DNA from: Phycisphaerae bacterium
GTDB taxonomy: Bacteria; Planctomycetota; Phycisphaerae; Phycisphaerales; SM1A02
Reading direction: 5' to 3'
DNA: 49,885 bases
NCBI GenBank assembly: GCA_016795065.1
Contig: JAEUIU010000070.1
Coordinates: forward strand, 1-49,885
Positions 25,793 through 35,032 of this stretch are shown here, piece by piece (position 1 is the first letter of the stretch; each line of letters begins with the position of its first letter). The notes beneath the pieces were generated by a model. That model was given only the letters and a program-made list of their open reading frames with translations. It searched no databases and had not been told where the DNA came from. The translations under genes were made by a program, and so were the position numbers.

Positions 25793-27052
25793 ATGTCACT
25801 TCCCCAGCCGCCACGCCGTGTCGTCATCGTCGGCGCCGGCATCGTCGGGCTCTCCACCGCTTGGCACCTCCTGAAGCGCGGCGTTCGCGTCACACTGCTC
25901 GATCGCGAGCCGATCGGCCAGAGTGCCAGTTGCGGGAACGCCGGACTCCTCTCGATTGGCCACTATCCGCTGACCCGGCCGGGCGTCTCGTGGCGCGGCC
26001 TCAAGTGGATGTTCGACGCGACCAGCCCGCTCTACATCCGACCACGGCCCGACTGGTCGCTTCTCTCGTGGATGTGGAACTTCCATTGGCACTGCAACCA
26101 ACGGCATTTGGACCGCTGCATGGCGGTCCTTTGTGACATGGGCTTCAAGACGCTCTCCATCTACGAGGAGATGATCCGCGAGGAGTCGATCGACTGCGAC
26201 TACGCCCGTGACGGCTGGCTCGACGTCGTCCTGAATCCCGAGAACATGGAAGCCGCCGAGCATGAGGCGAAGGACCTCGTGCGCTACGGCTATTCCTATC
26301 GGCGGCTCACCGGCGATGAGCTCCGCAAGCGCGATCCGATCATCCGCGACGAGGTCGCCGGCGCGATCCACTACACCGACTCGGCCCACGCCCACCCGGC
26401 CGATTTCCTGGTCGGCCTAGCCCGGGCCGTGGCAACACGCGGGGCGACACTGCGCGACGGCGCCGAGGTCGTCGGCTTCGAGCGCAGCATCTCCGGCTCG
26501 GTTGGCGGCGTGCGCCTGCGCGGCGGCGAGATCGTTGAGGCCGACGCCGTGGTCCTCGCCGCCGGCGTCTGGTCGGACGGCTTGGGCAAACTGTTAGGCG
26601 TCCGCATCCCGCTCATGGGCGCTCGCGGCTACCACATCCAGTTGCGGGACCTGCCCGCCCTCCCCTCGACCGGCCTCGTCCTGCACGAGACCTTCATCGC
26701 CGCGACGCCGATGCGCAACGAGCTGCGCCTCGCCGGCACGCTCGAGATCGATCGACTCGATCAGCCCTGGCGGCGCGAGCGGCTCGCTATGCTTCCCAAG
26801 GGCGCCGAGCGATACCTCAAGGGGCTGGAGCAAGCCAAGACCACCGCCGAGTGGGCCGGCTACCGGCCTTGCACGAGCGACGGCATGCCGATCCTCGGCT
26901 TTACCAAGGCCGCCCCGGGAGTCCTCATCGCCGGCGGCCACGCGATGCTGGGCATGACGCTCGGCCCCGTCACCGGCAAGGCCGCAGCGGAACTCCTCTT
27001 CGGCGAGAAGCCTTGCTTTGATACGACGATGTTTGCGGCCGATCGGCTGTAG
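25793..27052 (+). CDS. FAD-dependent D-amino-acid dehydrogenase-like oxidoreductase (DadA type)
   Basis: A 419-residue DAO-family flavoprotein. The N-terminal dinucleotide site is VVIVGAGIVGLSTAWHLLKRGVRVTLLD. It is followed by SASCGNAGLLSIGHYPLTRPG, typical of DadA (SxxNAGxxxPG), a substrate region, and the C-terminal FAD loop LIAGGHAMLGMTLGPVTGK preceded by GYRPCTSDGMPILG. DadA oxidises D-amino acids (or hydroxyproline epimers in close relatives) to 2-oxo acids. The choice of substrate cannot be made from sequence alone. It is not in an operon; the next gene is convergent. Confidence 0.9.
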   Translation: MSLPQPPRRVVIVGAGIVGLSTAWHLLKRGVRVTLLDREPIGQSASCGNAGLLSIGHYPLTRPGVSWRGLKWMFDATSPLYIRPRPDWSLLSWMWNFHWHCNQRHLDRCMAVLCDMGFKTLSIYEEMIREESIDCDYARDGWLDVVLNPENMEAAEHEAKDLVRYGYSYRRLTGDELRKRDPIIRDEVAGAIHYTDSAHAHPADFLVGLARAVATRGATLRDGAEVVGFERSISGSVGGVRLRGGEIVEADAVVLAAGVWSDGLGKLLGVRIPLMGARGYHIQLRDLPALPSTGLVLHETFIAATPMRNELRLAGTLEIDRLDQPWRRERLAMLPKGAERYLKGLEQAKTTAEWAGYRPCTSDGMPILGFTKAAPGVLIAGGHAMLGMTLGPVTGKAAAELLFGEKPCFDTTMFAADRL

Positions 27053-27058
27053 GAAGGG

Positions 27059-27985
27059 TCACTCGGCGCTGGGATTCGCCAAAAGCGCCGCGCCGAAGAC
27101 GCCGCTCGAGTCGCCCAGCGCAGCCCGCACGATGGGTGTCGTGAAGGTATCGCTGAAGACCAATTGGGCGACGCGCTTGGGCACCTCGCTCTCGATCGCC
27201 CGAAGGTTGCTCACACCTCCCCCGAGCACGATGCAGTCTGGATCGAGCAGGTTCACCACATCCGCAAGCGAGAGGGCCAGCCGAGTGCAGAAACGCTCGA
27301 TGGCCGCTGCCGCACGCGCATCGCCGGACTCGGCACGGCGAGCGATCTCGGCCAGGGCCAACGCCTCGCCGCCGTCGCGGAGATACTCAGCCTCGATCGC
27401 GGGACCCGAGAGGAACTGCTCGCGACATCCGCACTGGCCGCAGTAGCAGGGACGCCCCGCCAGATCCGGTGCCTCGCCATGCCCCGGCCGCCAGGGAAGC
27501 GGCGAGTGTCCCCACTCGCCGCCGATGCCGTTGCGCCCATGGACGACACGTCCGTCCACGACGACACCTCCGCCCACGCCCGTACCGAGGATCACGCCGA
27601 AGACGACCTTCGTCCCGCGAGCGGCACCCAGCGACGCCTCGCTCAGGGCGAAGCAGTTCGCGTCGTTGGTGAAGGCGATCGGCCGACCGAGAGCCCGCTC
27701 GAGATCGGCGTGCAGCGGACGTCCGTTGAGGCAGATCGAGTTGGAGTTGCGATGCAGCCCCGACGCCGGTGATGTTGACCCGGGCGTGCCGATGCCAATC
27801 GAATGGACCCGGCCGAGTGTCGCTTCGGCCCTTGCGACCAGCCCGCGTATCGCCTCGATCGTCCCGTCGTACTCGCCCTTCGGTGTCGCGACGCGCTCCC
27901 GGTGAAGCTCCCGATGCCCCTCGTCCATCGCGACGACTTCGATCTTCGTGCCGCCAAGATCGATCCCGATGCGATGCCCGCTCAT
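27059..27985 (-). CDS. ROK family sugar kinase
   Basis: A 308-residue kinase starting MSGHRIGIDLGGTKIEVVAMD, the ATP phosphate-1 motif. Later segments are TNDANCFALSEASLGAA with the catalytic Asp, GVILGTGVGGGVVVDG, and the ROK zinc motif CYCGQCGCREQFLSGPA near residue 185. This group includes glucokinase, fructokinase/mannokinase and N-acetylhexosamine kinases. The start overlaps the hutF stop by ATGA, so it is translated from the same message. The functional link with histidine degradation is not obvious. Confidence 0.9.
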   Translation of the reverse strand: MSGHRIGIDLGGTKIEVVAMDEGHRELHRERVATPKGEYDGTIEAIRGLVARAEATLGRVHSIGIGTPGSTSPASGLHRNSNSICLNGRPLHADLERALGRPIAFTNDANCFALSEASLGAARGTKVVFGVILGTGVGGGVVVDGRVVHGRNGIGGEWGHSPLPWRPGHGEAPDLAGRPCYCGQCGCREQFLSGPAIEAEYLRDGGEALALAEIARRAESGDARAAAAIERFCTRLALSLADVVNLLDPDCIVLGGGVSNLRAIESEVPKRVAQLVFSDTFTTPIVRAALGDSSGVFGAALLANPSAE

Positions 27986-29352
27986 CGCCGAATCCGCCAA
28001 GCCCCGCCGACGCAGACCCCGCAGACCGCGCTGGTGCCCGCACCGAAGATGAGGTGCGACGCAAAGGTCTCCGGCGTCCAGTTCAGCATGGTCGCGTGCT
28101 GGAGGTCCACGAGGGCGAAATCGGCAAGCTTCCCGACAGCGATCTCGCCCGCGTCGACGCCAATCGATCGGGCGCCCTCGGACGTGCCGATGGAAAGCAG
28201 CGCCGCCCCGCAGTCGCCGTTGGCATCGATCACCGCGCCGCGCATCTCGTGGCGAACGCGCTGGACGTATTCAATCCAGCGCAATTCCTCGGTCGGGGCG
28301 AGCCGGCTGTTCAGGTCGCTGCCGAAGGCGATCGCTCCCCGCGAACGGCGAATGGTGGCGACGTCGCAGATGCCGTCGCCGAGATTTCCCTCGGTCAGCG
28401 GACAGAGGCACACGGTGGCGCCGGTCTGGGCGAAGCGGGCCAAATCCTCGGCCGAGGTGTGCGTGCAGTGGACCGCGGTGAACCGTCGGTCAATCGCCAG
28501 ACGGTCCAGCAGAAGTTGCATCGGCCGCTTGCCATGGGCAGCCATGCAGTCCTCGATCTCCTTCCGAACCTCCTCGACGTGCATGTGGAAGACGCATCCG
28601 CGACGGACGCTCTCGGCGTGCAGACGTTGGATCGCGTCGATCGGAACGGCCCGCACGCTGTGGGCGGTCGCACCGATCGCTTGGGTCGCTGGATGGGCGC
28701 TGGCGACGAGGCGATCGAAGCGGTCCCAGTAGTCCCGCTCGTCGCGTGTTCGAAAGCGGATCTGCCCACCGGCAAGCGGCGTCCCGAATCCACCCTGCAT
28801 GTAGCAGGTGTGGAGGAGCGTCATTCGGATGCCCGCGTCCTTCGCGGCGGCAAGCACGCTCGCGTCGAAGGCGTAACGGAGATCCTCGCTTCCTTCGCTT
28901 CCGTCCTTCGGCAAGTGATGACGGACGTAATGAAACTCGCCGACGCTGGTGATGCCCGAGGTGAGCATCTCCGCAAACGTCTCGCGAGAAAGCTCGTAAC
29001 AGAGGTCCGGCGTCAGTCGCTCGACGAGGGCGTACATCGCCTCTCGCCAGCGGAAGAACTCGCCCGCCGCGGCGAACCGCTCGGTCGCCCCGCGCAGGCC
29101 GCGCTGGAACGCGTGTGAGTGGGCACTCACGAAACCGGGAATGAGGGCCTTGCCGGGAAGGCGCAGCGTTGAGGGGCCACTGATCGGCGCGATCGAGGCG
29201 ATGCGGCCTTGGGCGTCGATCCCGACCGCGCGACCTCGCTCCAGACGCCCGTCGACCCACACCCAATCGGGATGCACGATCTGCTGGGGACGCTCGCCAC
29301 GCGCGACCTGCGGTGGGACATGCGAAGGGCCGGCGCCCGACGAGTGATTCAT
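27982..29352 (-). CDS. hutF: Formimidoylglutamate deiminase
   Basis: A 456-residue amidohydrolase that deaminates N-formimino-L-glutamate in histidine degradation. Metal site SAHSHAFQRGLRGATERF (about 83-100), then RWREAMYALVERLTPD, HMHVEEVRKEIEDC, TAVHCTHTSAEDL and FGSDLNSRLAPTEELRW, all matching HutF and distinguishing it from other guanine-deaminase-like amidohydrolases. The start is taken at MNHSSG; other Mets nine residues or fewer upstream are possible. No other hut genes are nearby. It is coupled to the downstream ROK kinase by a 4-nt overlap. Confidence 0.88.
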   Translation of the reverse strand: MNHSSGAGPSHVPPQVARGERPQQIVHPDWVWVDGRLERGRAVGIDAQGRIASIAPISGPSTLRLPGKALIPGFVSAHSHAFQRGLRGATERFAAAGEFFRWREAMYALVERLTPDLCYELSRETFAEMLTSGITSVGEFHYVRHHLPKDGSEGSEDLRYAFDASVLAAAKDAGIRMTLLHTCYMQGGFGTPLAGGQIRFRTRDERDYWDRFDRLVASAHPATQAIGATAHSVRAVPIDAIQRLHAESVRRGCVFHMHVEEVRKEIEDCMAAHGKRPMQLLLDRLAIDRRFTAVHCTHTSAEDLARFAQTGATVCLCPLTEGNLGDGICDVATIRRSRGAIAFGSDLNSRLAPTEELRWIEYVQRVRHEMRGAVIDANGDCGAALLSIGTSEGARSIGVDAGEIAVGKLADFALVDLQHATMLNWTPETFASHLIFGAGTSAVCGVCVGGAWRIRR

Positions 29353-29400
29353 GGGCGGCGATGGTAGCATCGGAGCCACTCCGTTTCACGAGACGTACCC

Positions 29401-31560
29401 ATGCCGAAGCCGAAGCAGTCGAACCGTCCCTTCGAGGCCGCCCTGAAGAAGGGCTCCTCCGACCTTCGTTCCAAGGGACATGACAAGAAGCGACATAGGC
29501 GGCCAATCGTTGCCGGGGATCTTCTTTGCATGACCGGTGTGGCTGACCCGCAGGTCACCCCAGCCGGCGACGAGGTCGTCTTTGTCCGCAAGGTGATCGG
29601 CGACCGTAATCGCTCGGAGAGTTCCCTCTGGCGGGTGGCGACTGACGGCAAGAGCCCCCCTCGCCCCCTGACCACCGGCCTTCGCGACACCCAACCGCGC
29701 ATTGGTCCCGACGGGCACACCATCGCCTTCGTGCGCGGCGCCGACGACAAGCCATCGCAGATTGCGATCATCGACCGCCTGGGAGGCGAAGGCCGCGCGA
29801 TCACCCGCTTCGGCGAGGGGACGATCAAGCTGCTTTCGTGGTCTCCCGACGGCAGTATGTTGGCGGTCTCCTTCCGCCCCTGCGAACCCGACCGCACTCG
29901 TGCCGCAACGCGGGCCCGCGAACTCAGCGGGGCGAGCGAACCGCCGCGCGTCCTCGAGCATCGCTGGTGCAAACTCGACGGCGACGGCTGGTTCGGAGAG
30001 ACCCGCTTCGCCATTCACTTGGTTGACGCCCGCAACGGCCGCGACCGGATGGTCTATGGCGACGATCAGATGGGCGTGATGGATGTCGCCTGGTCGCCGG
30101 ACAGTGCGCGATTGGCCATCACCACCAACCGCGCTCCCGACGCCCTATTCAAGCCATGGAAGTCAGAGATCGTCCTGTACGACCTCGCCTCCGAGCGCAT
30201 CATATCGGTGCCAGGACTCCCGATCGGTCCGAAGGGTTCGGTCGCCTGGTCGCCCGACGGCTCGCGATTGGCGTGGGCCGGGCGCACCGGACGCGATGGC
30301 ATCTACTCGACGGAGAATCTCGAGCTCTGGACCTGCGCCGCACCGGTCGCGGCTTCCTCTTCGGGGAGGAAGCGTCGTTCGGTTGCGTTGCCCGCGCGCG
30401 GGGAGCCGCGCAGCCTGACCCACGGACACGACCTCTGCCTCGCGGCAGCCACGCTCTCCGACTGCGCCGACAGCACCTTCGAGGCCTCGATCCGTTGGAG
30501 CGACGATTCGAGTTCGGTGCTCGCCCGCATCGGACGACATGGTTCAGGCCACCTCATCGCCGTCGATCTGGACGGGAGCGCCCCTCGCTTCCTCACCGAA
30601 GCGGGCGGCGAGTTCAGCCTCGGAAATCTCTCCGGAGACGGCACGCTGCTGGCCGCGACGCGCACCGATCCGGTCACGCTGCCCGAGGTGGGCGTCCTGC
30701 GCATCGGGCGTAAGTCAGCGGCGTGGCAGCCGCTCACCTCCTTCAACGCCCGGCTGCTGGACGAGCTTGAACTTTCCAAGCCGACCGAACATTGGATCAC
30801 CGCCGAGGATGGAGCACGCGTTCACCTGTGGGTCATGGAACCGCCCGCCGGCGCGCCGACGACCAAGGGCGGCCGACGCCCCGCGGTTCTCGAGATCCAC
30901 GGCGGACCGCACGCCCAGTACGGCAACGTCTTCTTCCACGAGTTCCAGCTTCTGGCCGCCCAAGGCTACGTCGTGGTCTATTCGAATCCGCGCGGCAGCA
31001 AGGGCTACGGTCGCGATCACTGCGCGGCGATCCGCGGAAATTGGGGCGATCGCGACTGGGTCGACATCCAGGCCGTGACGCGATTCATGGAAGGCCTTCG
31101 CGGCGTCGACCCGAAACGCATGGGCATCATGGGCGGCAGCTACGGCGGATATATGACCAACTGGGCAATCGCCCACACCAAGGTCTTCCGCGCCGCCATC
31201 ACCGATCGCTGCGTCTCGAACCTGCTCAGCATGGGAGGCAATTCCGATTTCGTGCAGGTGCCCGATGAATACTGGCCAGGCGCGAATTTCGATCGGCCCG
31301 AGCGCCTGTGGGACCGGAGCCCCATCGCCCACTTCAAGGGCGTCTCGACGCCGACGCTCATCATCCATAGCGAAGGCGACCTGCGCTGCAACATCGAGCA
31401 GTCCGAAGAGATCCACTCCGCCCTCGCGCTGCAGGGCGTGCCCTGCCGCTTCGTTCGGTATCCGGTGACCACCAGCCACGGGATGAGCCGCAACGGACCG
31501 GCGGATCTCCGGGTTCACCGGCTCGACGAAATCGTCGCGTGGTGGAAGCGATGGCTCTGA
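29401..31560 (+). CDS. S9 family prolyl-oligopeptidase-like serine peptidase
   Basis: A 719-residue protein with no signal peptide and a Lys/Arg-rich start. Residues about 35-450 are WD40/TolB-like propeller repeats (LLSWSPDGSMLAVSF, DVAWSPDSARLAITTNR, SVAWSPDGSRLAWAG). The C-terminal alpha/beta hydrolase has the nucleophile in GIMGGSYGGYMTNW, the acid in IIHSEGDLRCNIEQSEEI and the His in TSHGMSRNG. This is the acylaminoacyl-peptidase/dipeptidyl-peptidase branch, which cleaves small peptides in the cytoplasm. The oxyanion-region segment EIHGGPHAQYGNVF is also intact. Confidence 0.93.
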   Translation: MPKPKQSNRPFEAALKKGSSDLRSKGHDKKRHRRPIVAGDLLCMTGVADPQVTPAGDEVVFVRKVIGDRNRSESSLWRVATDGKSPPRPLTTGLRDTQPRIGPDGHTIAFVRGADDKPSQIAIIDRLGGEGRAITRFGEGTIKLLSWSPDGSMLAVSFRPCEPDRTRAATRARELSGASEPPRVLEHRWCKLDGDGWFGETRFAIHLVDARNGRDRMVYGDDQMGVMDVAWSPDSARLAITTNRAPDALFKPWKSEIVLYDLASERIISVPGLPIGPKGSVAWSPDGSRLAWAGRTGRDGIYSTENLELWTCAAPVAASSSGRKRRSVALPARGEPRSLTHGHDLCLAAATLSDCADSTFEASIRWSDDSSSVLARIGRHGSGHLIAVDLDGSAPRFLTEAGGEFSLGNLSGDGTLLAATRTDPVTLPEVGVLRIGRKSAAWQPLTSFNARLLDELELSKPTEHWITAEDGARVHLWVMEPPAGAPTTKGGRRPAVLEIHGGPHAQYGNVFFHEFQLLAAQGYVVVYSNPRGSKGYGRDHCAAIRGNWGDRDWVDIQAVTRFMEGLRGVDPKRMGIMGGSYGGYMTNWAIAHTKVFRAAITDRCVSNLLSMGGNSDFVQVPDEYWPGANFDRPERLWDRSPIAHFKGVSTPTLIIHSEGDLRCNIEQSEEIHSALALQGVPCRFVRYPVTTSHGMSRNGPADLRVHRLDEIVAWWKRWL

Positions 31561-31564
31561 CGTA

Positions 31565-31662
31565 GCTCTGTTTGAAAACCCTGCGTCAGCCAACGAGCGA
31601 AGGGGGACGCCACGAGCGGGCCGTCCCCTTCGCTCGACGCCAGCGGGGCTTTCCAACAGAGC
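31565..31662. repeat. 98-bp imperfect long inverted repeat upstream of folE
   Basis: The whole stretch from GCTCTGTTTGAAAACCC to GGGCTTTCCAACAGAGC folds back on itself. The outer about 20 bp have three mismatches. After a small asymmetric bulge, the inner part (CGAGCGAAGGGG / CCCCTTCGCTCG, then ACG/CGT) pairs for 15 bp with one bulged base, around an about 11-nt loop. It could act as a terminator for the peptidase gene and as a folE upstream element. Its size and near-perfect ends also fit a small mobile palindromic element. Confidence 0.8.
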
Positions 31663-31675
31663 CTACACTCCGCCC

Positions 31676-32275
31676 ATGCACCAGCCAGAGTTGAGTGACA
31701 CGAAGTCGCTGGAAGCGATGGAGCACGTGAAGGCGATCCTCCGCTTCATCGGCGAGGATCCGGACCGTGAAGGCCTGCGCGATACGCCAAAGCGGGTCGT
31801 CAAAGCGTGGCAGGAACACTTCTGGGGCTACCACGAGGATCCCACCGAGCCGCTGGCCCGGACCTTCACCGAGATCGAGGGCTACGACGAGCTGGTCCTC
31901 CTTCAGGACATCGAGGTCCACAGCCACTGCGAGCACCACATGGTCCCCTTCGTGGGAACCGCCCATGTTGGGTACATCCCCAACGGCAAGGTCACCGGAC
32001 TCTCGAAACTGGCCCGCGTCGTCGACATTTACTCGAAGCGCCTTCAGGTGCAGGAGAAGCTGACCGCCCAGATCGCCAGCACGATCTGGCAGGCGCTCCA
32101 GCCGCATGGCGTCGCGGTCGTTCTCCAGTGCAAGCACTTCTGCATGTGCTATCGCGGCGTGCGTCAGCCAGGAGCGATCACGACCACCAGCAAGCTGCAC
32201 GGAATCTTCCTGACCAATCCGGCGGCCCGAGCCGAGTTCTTCACCCTGCTCAATCTCCGGTCCGGGACGAAGTAG
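31676..32275 (+). CDS. folE: GTP cyclohydrolase I
   Basis: A 199-residue enzyme converting GTP to dihydroneopterin triphosphate, the first step of tetrahydrofolate synthesis. The zinc site is HSHCEHHMVPF (Cys85, His88) with the third ligand in LQCKHFCMCYRGV. Other signatures are VGYIPNGKVTGLSKLARVVDIYSKRLQVQE and the C-terminal FLTNPAARAEFFTLL. The length is standard. A -10-like TACACT ends only about 7 nt before the ATG, so a nearly leaderless mRNA is possible, with the long inverted repeat immediately upstream. Confidence 0.96.
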   Translation: MHQPELSDTKSLEAMEHVKAILRFIGEDPDREGLRDTPKRVVKAWQEHFWGYHEDPTEPLARTFTEIEGYDELVLLQDIEVHSHCEHHMVPFVGTAHVGYIPNGKVTGLSKLARVVDIYSKRLQVQEKLTAQIASTIWQALQPHGVAVVLQCKHFCMCYRGVRQPGAITTTSKLHGIFLTNPAARAEFFTLLNLRSGTK

Positions 32276-32309
32276 GTCTGCTCACGCTGGCAGACGGCGT
32301 TACCGCGAA

Positions 32310-35012
32310 TCACTTCGCCAACGGAGCGGACACGGACCGCTGGACGCGGAAGATCGGCGCGGCGCGGGAGACACCGAGGCATTGAAGCTCGGGACGTTGC
32401 GCCGACGACTCGCTGAGGATCTCGCGCACGGCCTCGAGGAACCCCTCGTTGGTGAGTCCATGTCCGACCGCGTGGCGATGGCTTCCGTTCGCGGCGGCGT
32501 CGGTCCGCAGGATCCGTGTCGCCGCCAGGGAGAAGTCGCCGTAGCCGTCACGCTCCCAGGCGCATTCGTCGGCGCGGGCGGCGAGAAAGAAGAGGGCGCT
32601 CGCCCCGGCAGGCGACTCGTCCCAACCGGCACCGGGCCGAAGGAGCTGGCCCATCCGGCGACGGAAGGCGACATGCCGGGCACCTAACGATTCGCTCACC
32701 CGCATGGTGCGCCGAAGGGGATCGATGTCGGTGTCGCGCTCGGCGTCCTCATCAGGCGTCTCCTCCCGATCCTCACCGAGATGGGCGCCGTGGATCCGGC
32801 TCGTTCCACCGGCGAAGGAGCAGTCGAGGACGATCGAAACATGCACGCCTTCCGGTGCGTCGCGGAGGAGTTCGGCCAAGTCGCCGCCGAGAATGAAGGC
32901 CCCACCGTCGAAGTCGAAGGGCACGAGTGCCTCAAAGAGCCGCCCCGGGCCGTCGGCCCCTTCCTCTTCCCACGCGTCGCAGACCATCGCCCCGCAACCG
33001 GAGAAGTGGATCGCGACCGTGTCGCCGGCTTGCGACTCGCCGAGGATCGTTCGAATGCCAGCGAGGACCGCTGACCGTGTGGCGTCGGCGTCGAGAAGCG
33101 GCTCGCGGGTCTCGAATCCGAGGCGGGCGAAGGTCTCGTTCCAGAGGAGGGCATCAGCCGTGGCCCCGTTGAGCGGACGACCGGCGTAGCGATCGATGCC
33201 GATGCAGAGGGCCCGCCTAGTTCCTTCCTCGCCGCCGAACGATGCGCCCGGCTCGCGCGAGGCGATGGCCGGACGGGCATCCTGTCGCCCGATGGTGACC
33301 GCGTCGCTTGCCGAGAGCGTCTCGGGCGATGTCACCAGCACCTCGACGTGGGGCACACCGTTGCCCGCCCAGCGGAGCTCATCGCCCTCAAGCCCATCCG
33401 CCGCACATTCGCACGGCTCGAGATCGACCGATGGCTGCACCGGCGTCACGTCGTCGACATCCTCGGCGACCGACTCGCGGGTCCAAGTGGCGTTCTCGCT
33501 CGGCACGCTCGGGGCAAGCAGCCGGGCCCGCACCCACGCGAAGTCGATGCCTCGGCGATCGAACTCCTCTTCGAGGCGCCGGTCGAGCGTCGACTCGGGG
33601 CTGCGCGGGCCACTCCCCACCGGCTGGTAGCCGATGATCCCACCTAACGGTTGGTCCAACACGCGCCGCAGCGCACTGTTCATGGTGGCGGTGTCATCGA
33701 CGAAGCCCGACGTCGTGCCGGCTTCGGTGATGCCCGGGGCAATGCCCGCGAAGAGGGCCTCGCCTGGGGCGCCGCTCGCGCCCGCCAGGCCAAAAAGCCG
33801 GGCCACGTCGGGGCTGCGCCGCAGGCTCTCCTCGAGGCCGAGCACCTCGGCGGAGGTCGCTTCCTCGAGCGAGCCGCGCAGGAGCGACAAGAAGCTCTTC
33901 CCGTAGCAGCCGCAGCGTTCCGCCCGTTCGAGGTCGCGGGCCAGCGTGAAGAGGCTGAGGTGACGTACCGCCGAGCCGATGAAGGGCGCGATGGAGCCCC
34001 GGAACTCGCCCACCGACATGGCGGGGGCGAGGAGCGACAGGGTTCGGGCGGGGAGCATCCGGTTGGAGGCCAAGTGACGGATCACCTGCCCCTGGAAGCC
34101 CGCACCGGCGCCGTCGGCGATCAGGTGCAGTTCCACCGGCCGCGGAGCCTTGGCGAGTTCGTCGCGCAGGAGGTTCAGGAGCCGGCGACCGCCGCCATCG
34201 CCGTCGAAGGCCCGTTCCGCACCTCGCTTCACGCCGGCCCAGAGCGTCGGGCCGCCGAGGACCCGCACCGCTCCCTCAAGCAGCGGGTCAACCCCGCCCT
34301 CGAGCGAACTGTTAGGTCCGAGGACCCGGGTGCGGGCGGCGTCGAGGAGTTGCCCTAACGTTTCGTTGAAGCCGCTCTCCCAGAGGACGTGAATCGGATA
34401 GACGCCATTGGCCAGCCACCAGCCGGCCTGATGGCGGGCGAGGCGAAGCGTCTCCTCCTCGGGAGCGAAGACATCGTGGGCGCAAAGGACGATCCGGGCG
34501 ACCTCGTTGGCGGGCAGCGCGTTCATCCACGCCCGCAGGTGCTCGCCGACCAGGGCTTCCGCGTCCTCGGCCAACGAGGAGTACAGGTCGCCCTGGGCGA
34601 AGCGACCGTGCCGCATCACCAGGACGTGGGCCCGCAATCGGGCCATGGCCAAGGCGTCCATCCGCTCTTCGCCACGCGACGCCGAGAATCCCTCATCAAG
34701 AAGGACCCATGAGCGAGTCGCTTGGGTTGCGGCCTCGAAAGTCGCCCGCTGGTCGACGGTCTCGGCGTGCACCACCGCGTCAATGACCACTGGGGCCCGC
34801 GAGGTGCTCGTCTGGCGCGGCCGGCGTTCGCCGCCACCCTGGCTTCGCTTCGCGCTGGTCTTCGTGCCTCGCCCCGTTGGCGCACTTGCCGCAACAGCCT
34901 TGTTCGATCGGCTTGCCTTCGGCGTACCCGTCTTCGGACGGTCCTTCCGCCCCGCCTTCGAGGTCTGCTTCCGTCGGGCCGCACCCTTCGCCGATCGCTT
35001 CTTCTGTCCCAT
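32310..35012 (-). CDS. Caspase-like (peptidase C14) / alpha-beta-hydrolase-like fusion, probably inactive
   Basis: A 900-residue protein. Residues 1-70 are Lys/Arg-rich and disordered. About 75-440 resembles an alpha/beta hydrolase: a VVHAETVD segment, VLCAHDVFAPEEET, and an elbow-like LHLIADGAGAGFQGQVIRHL where the usual GHSxG serine is glycine. About 595-760 is a caspase p20-like fold: RRALCIGIDRYAG, ATADALLWNETFARLGFE, and then HFSGCGA where the catalytic His of SGHG is Cys. At VLDCSFAGG the catalytic Cys of DxCHSG appears to be Ser. Both catalytic sites therefore look lost. The C-terminus continues with FFLAARADECAWE, as in active caspase-like proteins. It could be a scaffold or regulated-death relative; this is inference. 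Confidence 0.7.
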   Translation of the reverse strand: MGQKKRSAKGAARRKQTSKAGRKDRPKTGTPKASRSNKAVAASAPTGRGTKTSAKRSQGGGERRPRQTSTSRAPVVIDAVVHAETVDQRATFEAATQATRSWVLLDEGFSASRGEERMDALAMARLRAHVLVMRHGRFAQGDLYSSLAEDAEALVGEHLRAWMNALPANEVARIVLCAHDVFAPEEETLRLARHQAGWWLANGVYPIHVLWESGFNETLGQLLDAARTRVLGPNSSLEGGVDPLLEGAVRVLGGPTLWAGVKRGAERAFDGDGGGRRLLNLLRDELAKAPRPVELHLIADGAGAGFQGQVIRHLASNRMLPARTLSLLAPAMSVGEFRGSIAPFIGSAVRHLSLFTLARDLERAERCGCYGKSFLSLLRGSLEEATSAEVLGLEESLRRSPDVARLFGLAGASGAPGEALFAGIAPGITEAGTTSGFVDDTATMNSALRRVLDQPLGGIIGYQPVGSGPRSPESTLDRRLEEEFDRRGIDFAWVRARLLAPSVPSENATWTRESVAEDVDDVTPVQPSVDLEPCECAADGLEGDELRWAGNGVPHVEVLVTSPETLSASDAVTIGRQDARPAIASREPGASFGGEEGTRRALCIGIDRYAGRPLNGATADALLWNETFARLGFETREPLLDADATRSAVLAGIRTILGESQAGDTVAIHFSGCGAMVCDAWEEEGADGPGRLFEALVPFDFDGGAFILGGDLAELLRDAPEGVHVSIVLDCSFAGGTSRIHGAHLGEDREETPDEDAERDTDIDPLRRTMRVSESLGARHVAFRRRMGQLLRPGAGWDESPAGASALFFLAARADECAWERDGYGDFSLAATRILRTDAAANGSHRHAVGHGLTNEGFLEAVREILSESSAQRPELQCLGVSRAAPIFRVQRSVSAPLAK

Positions 35013-35032
35013 GGGGACATCCTACCGCCGCG

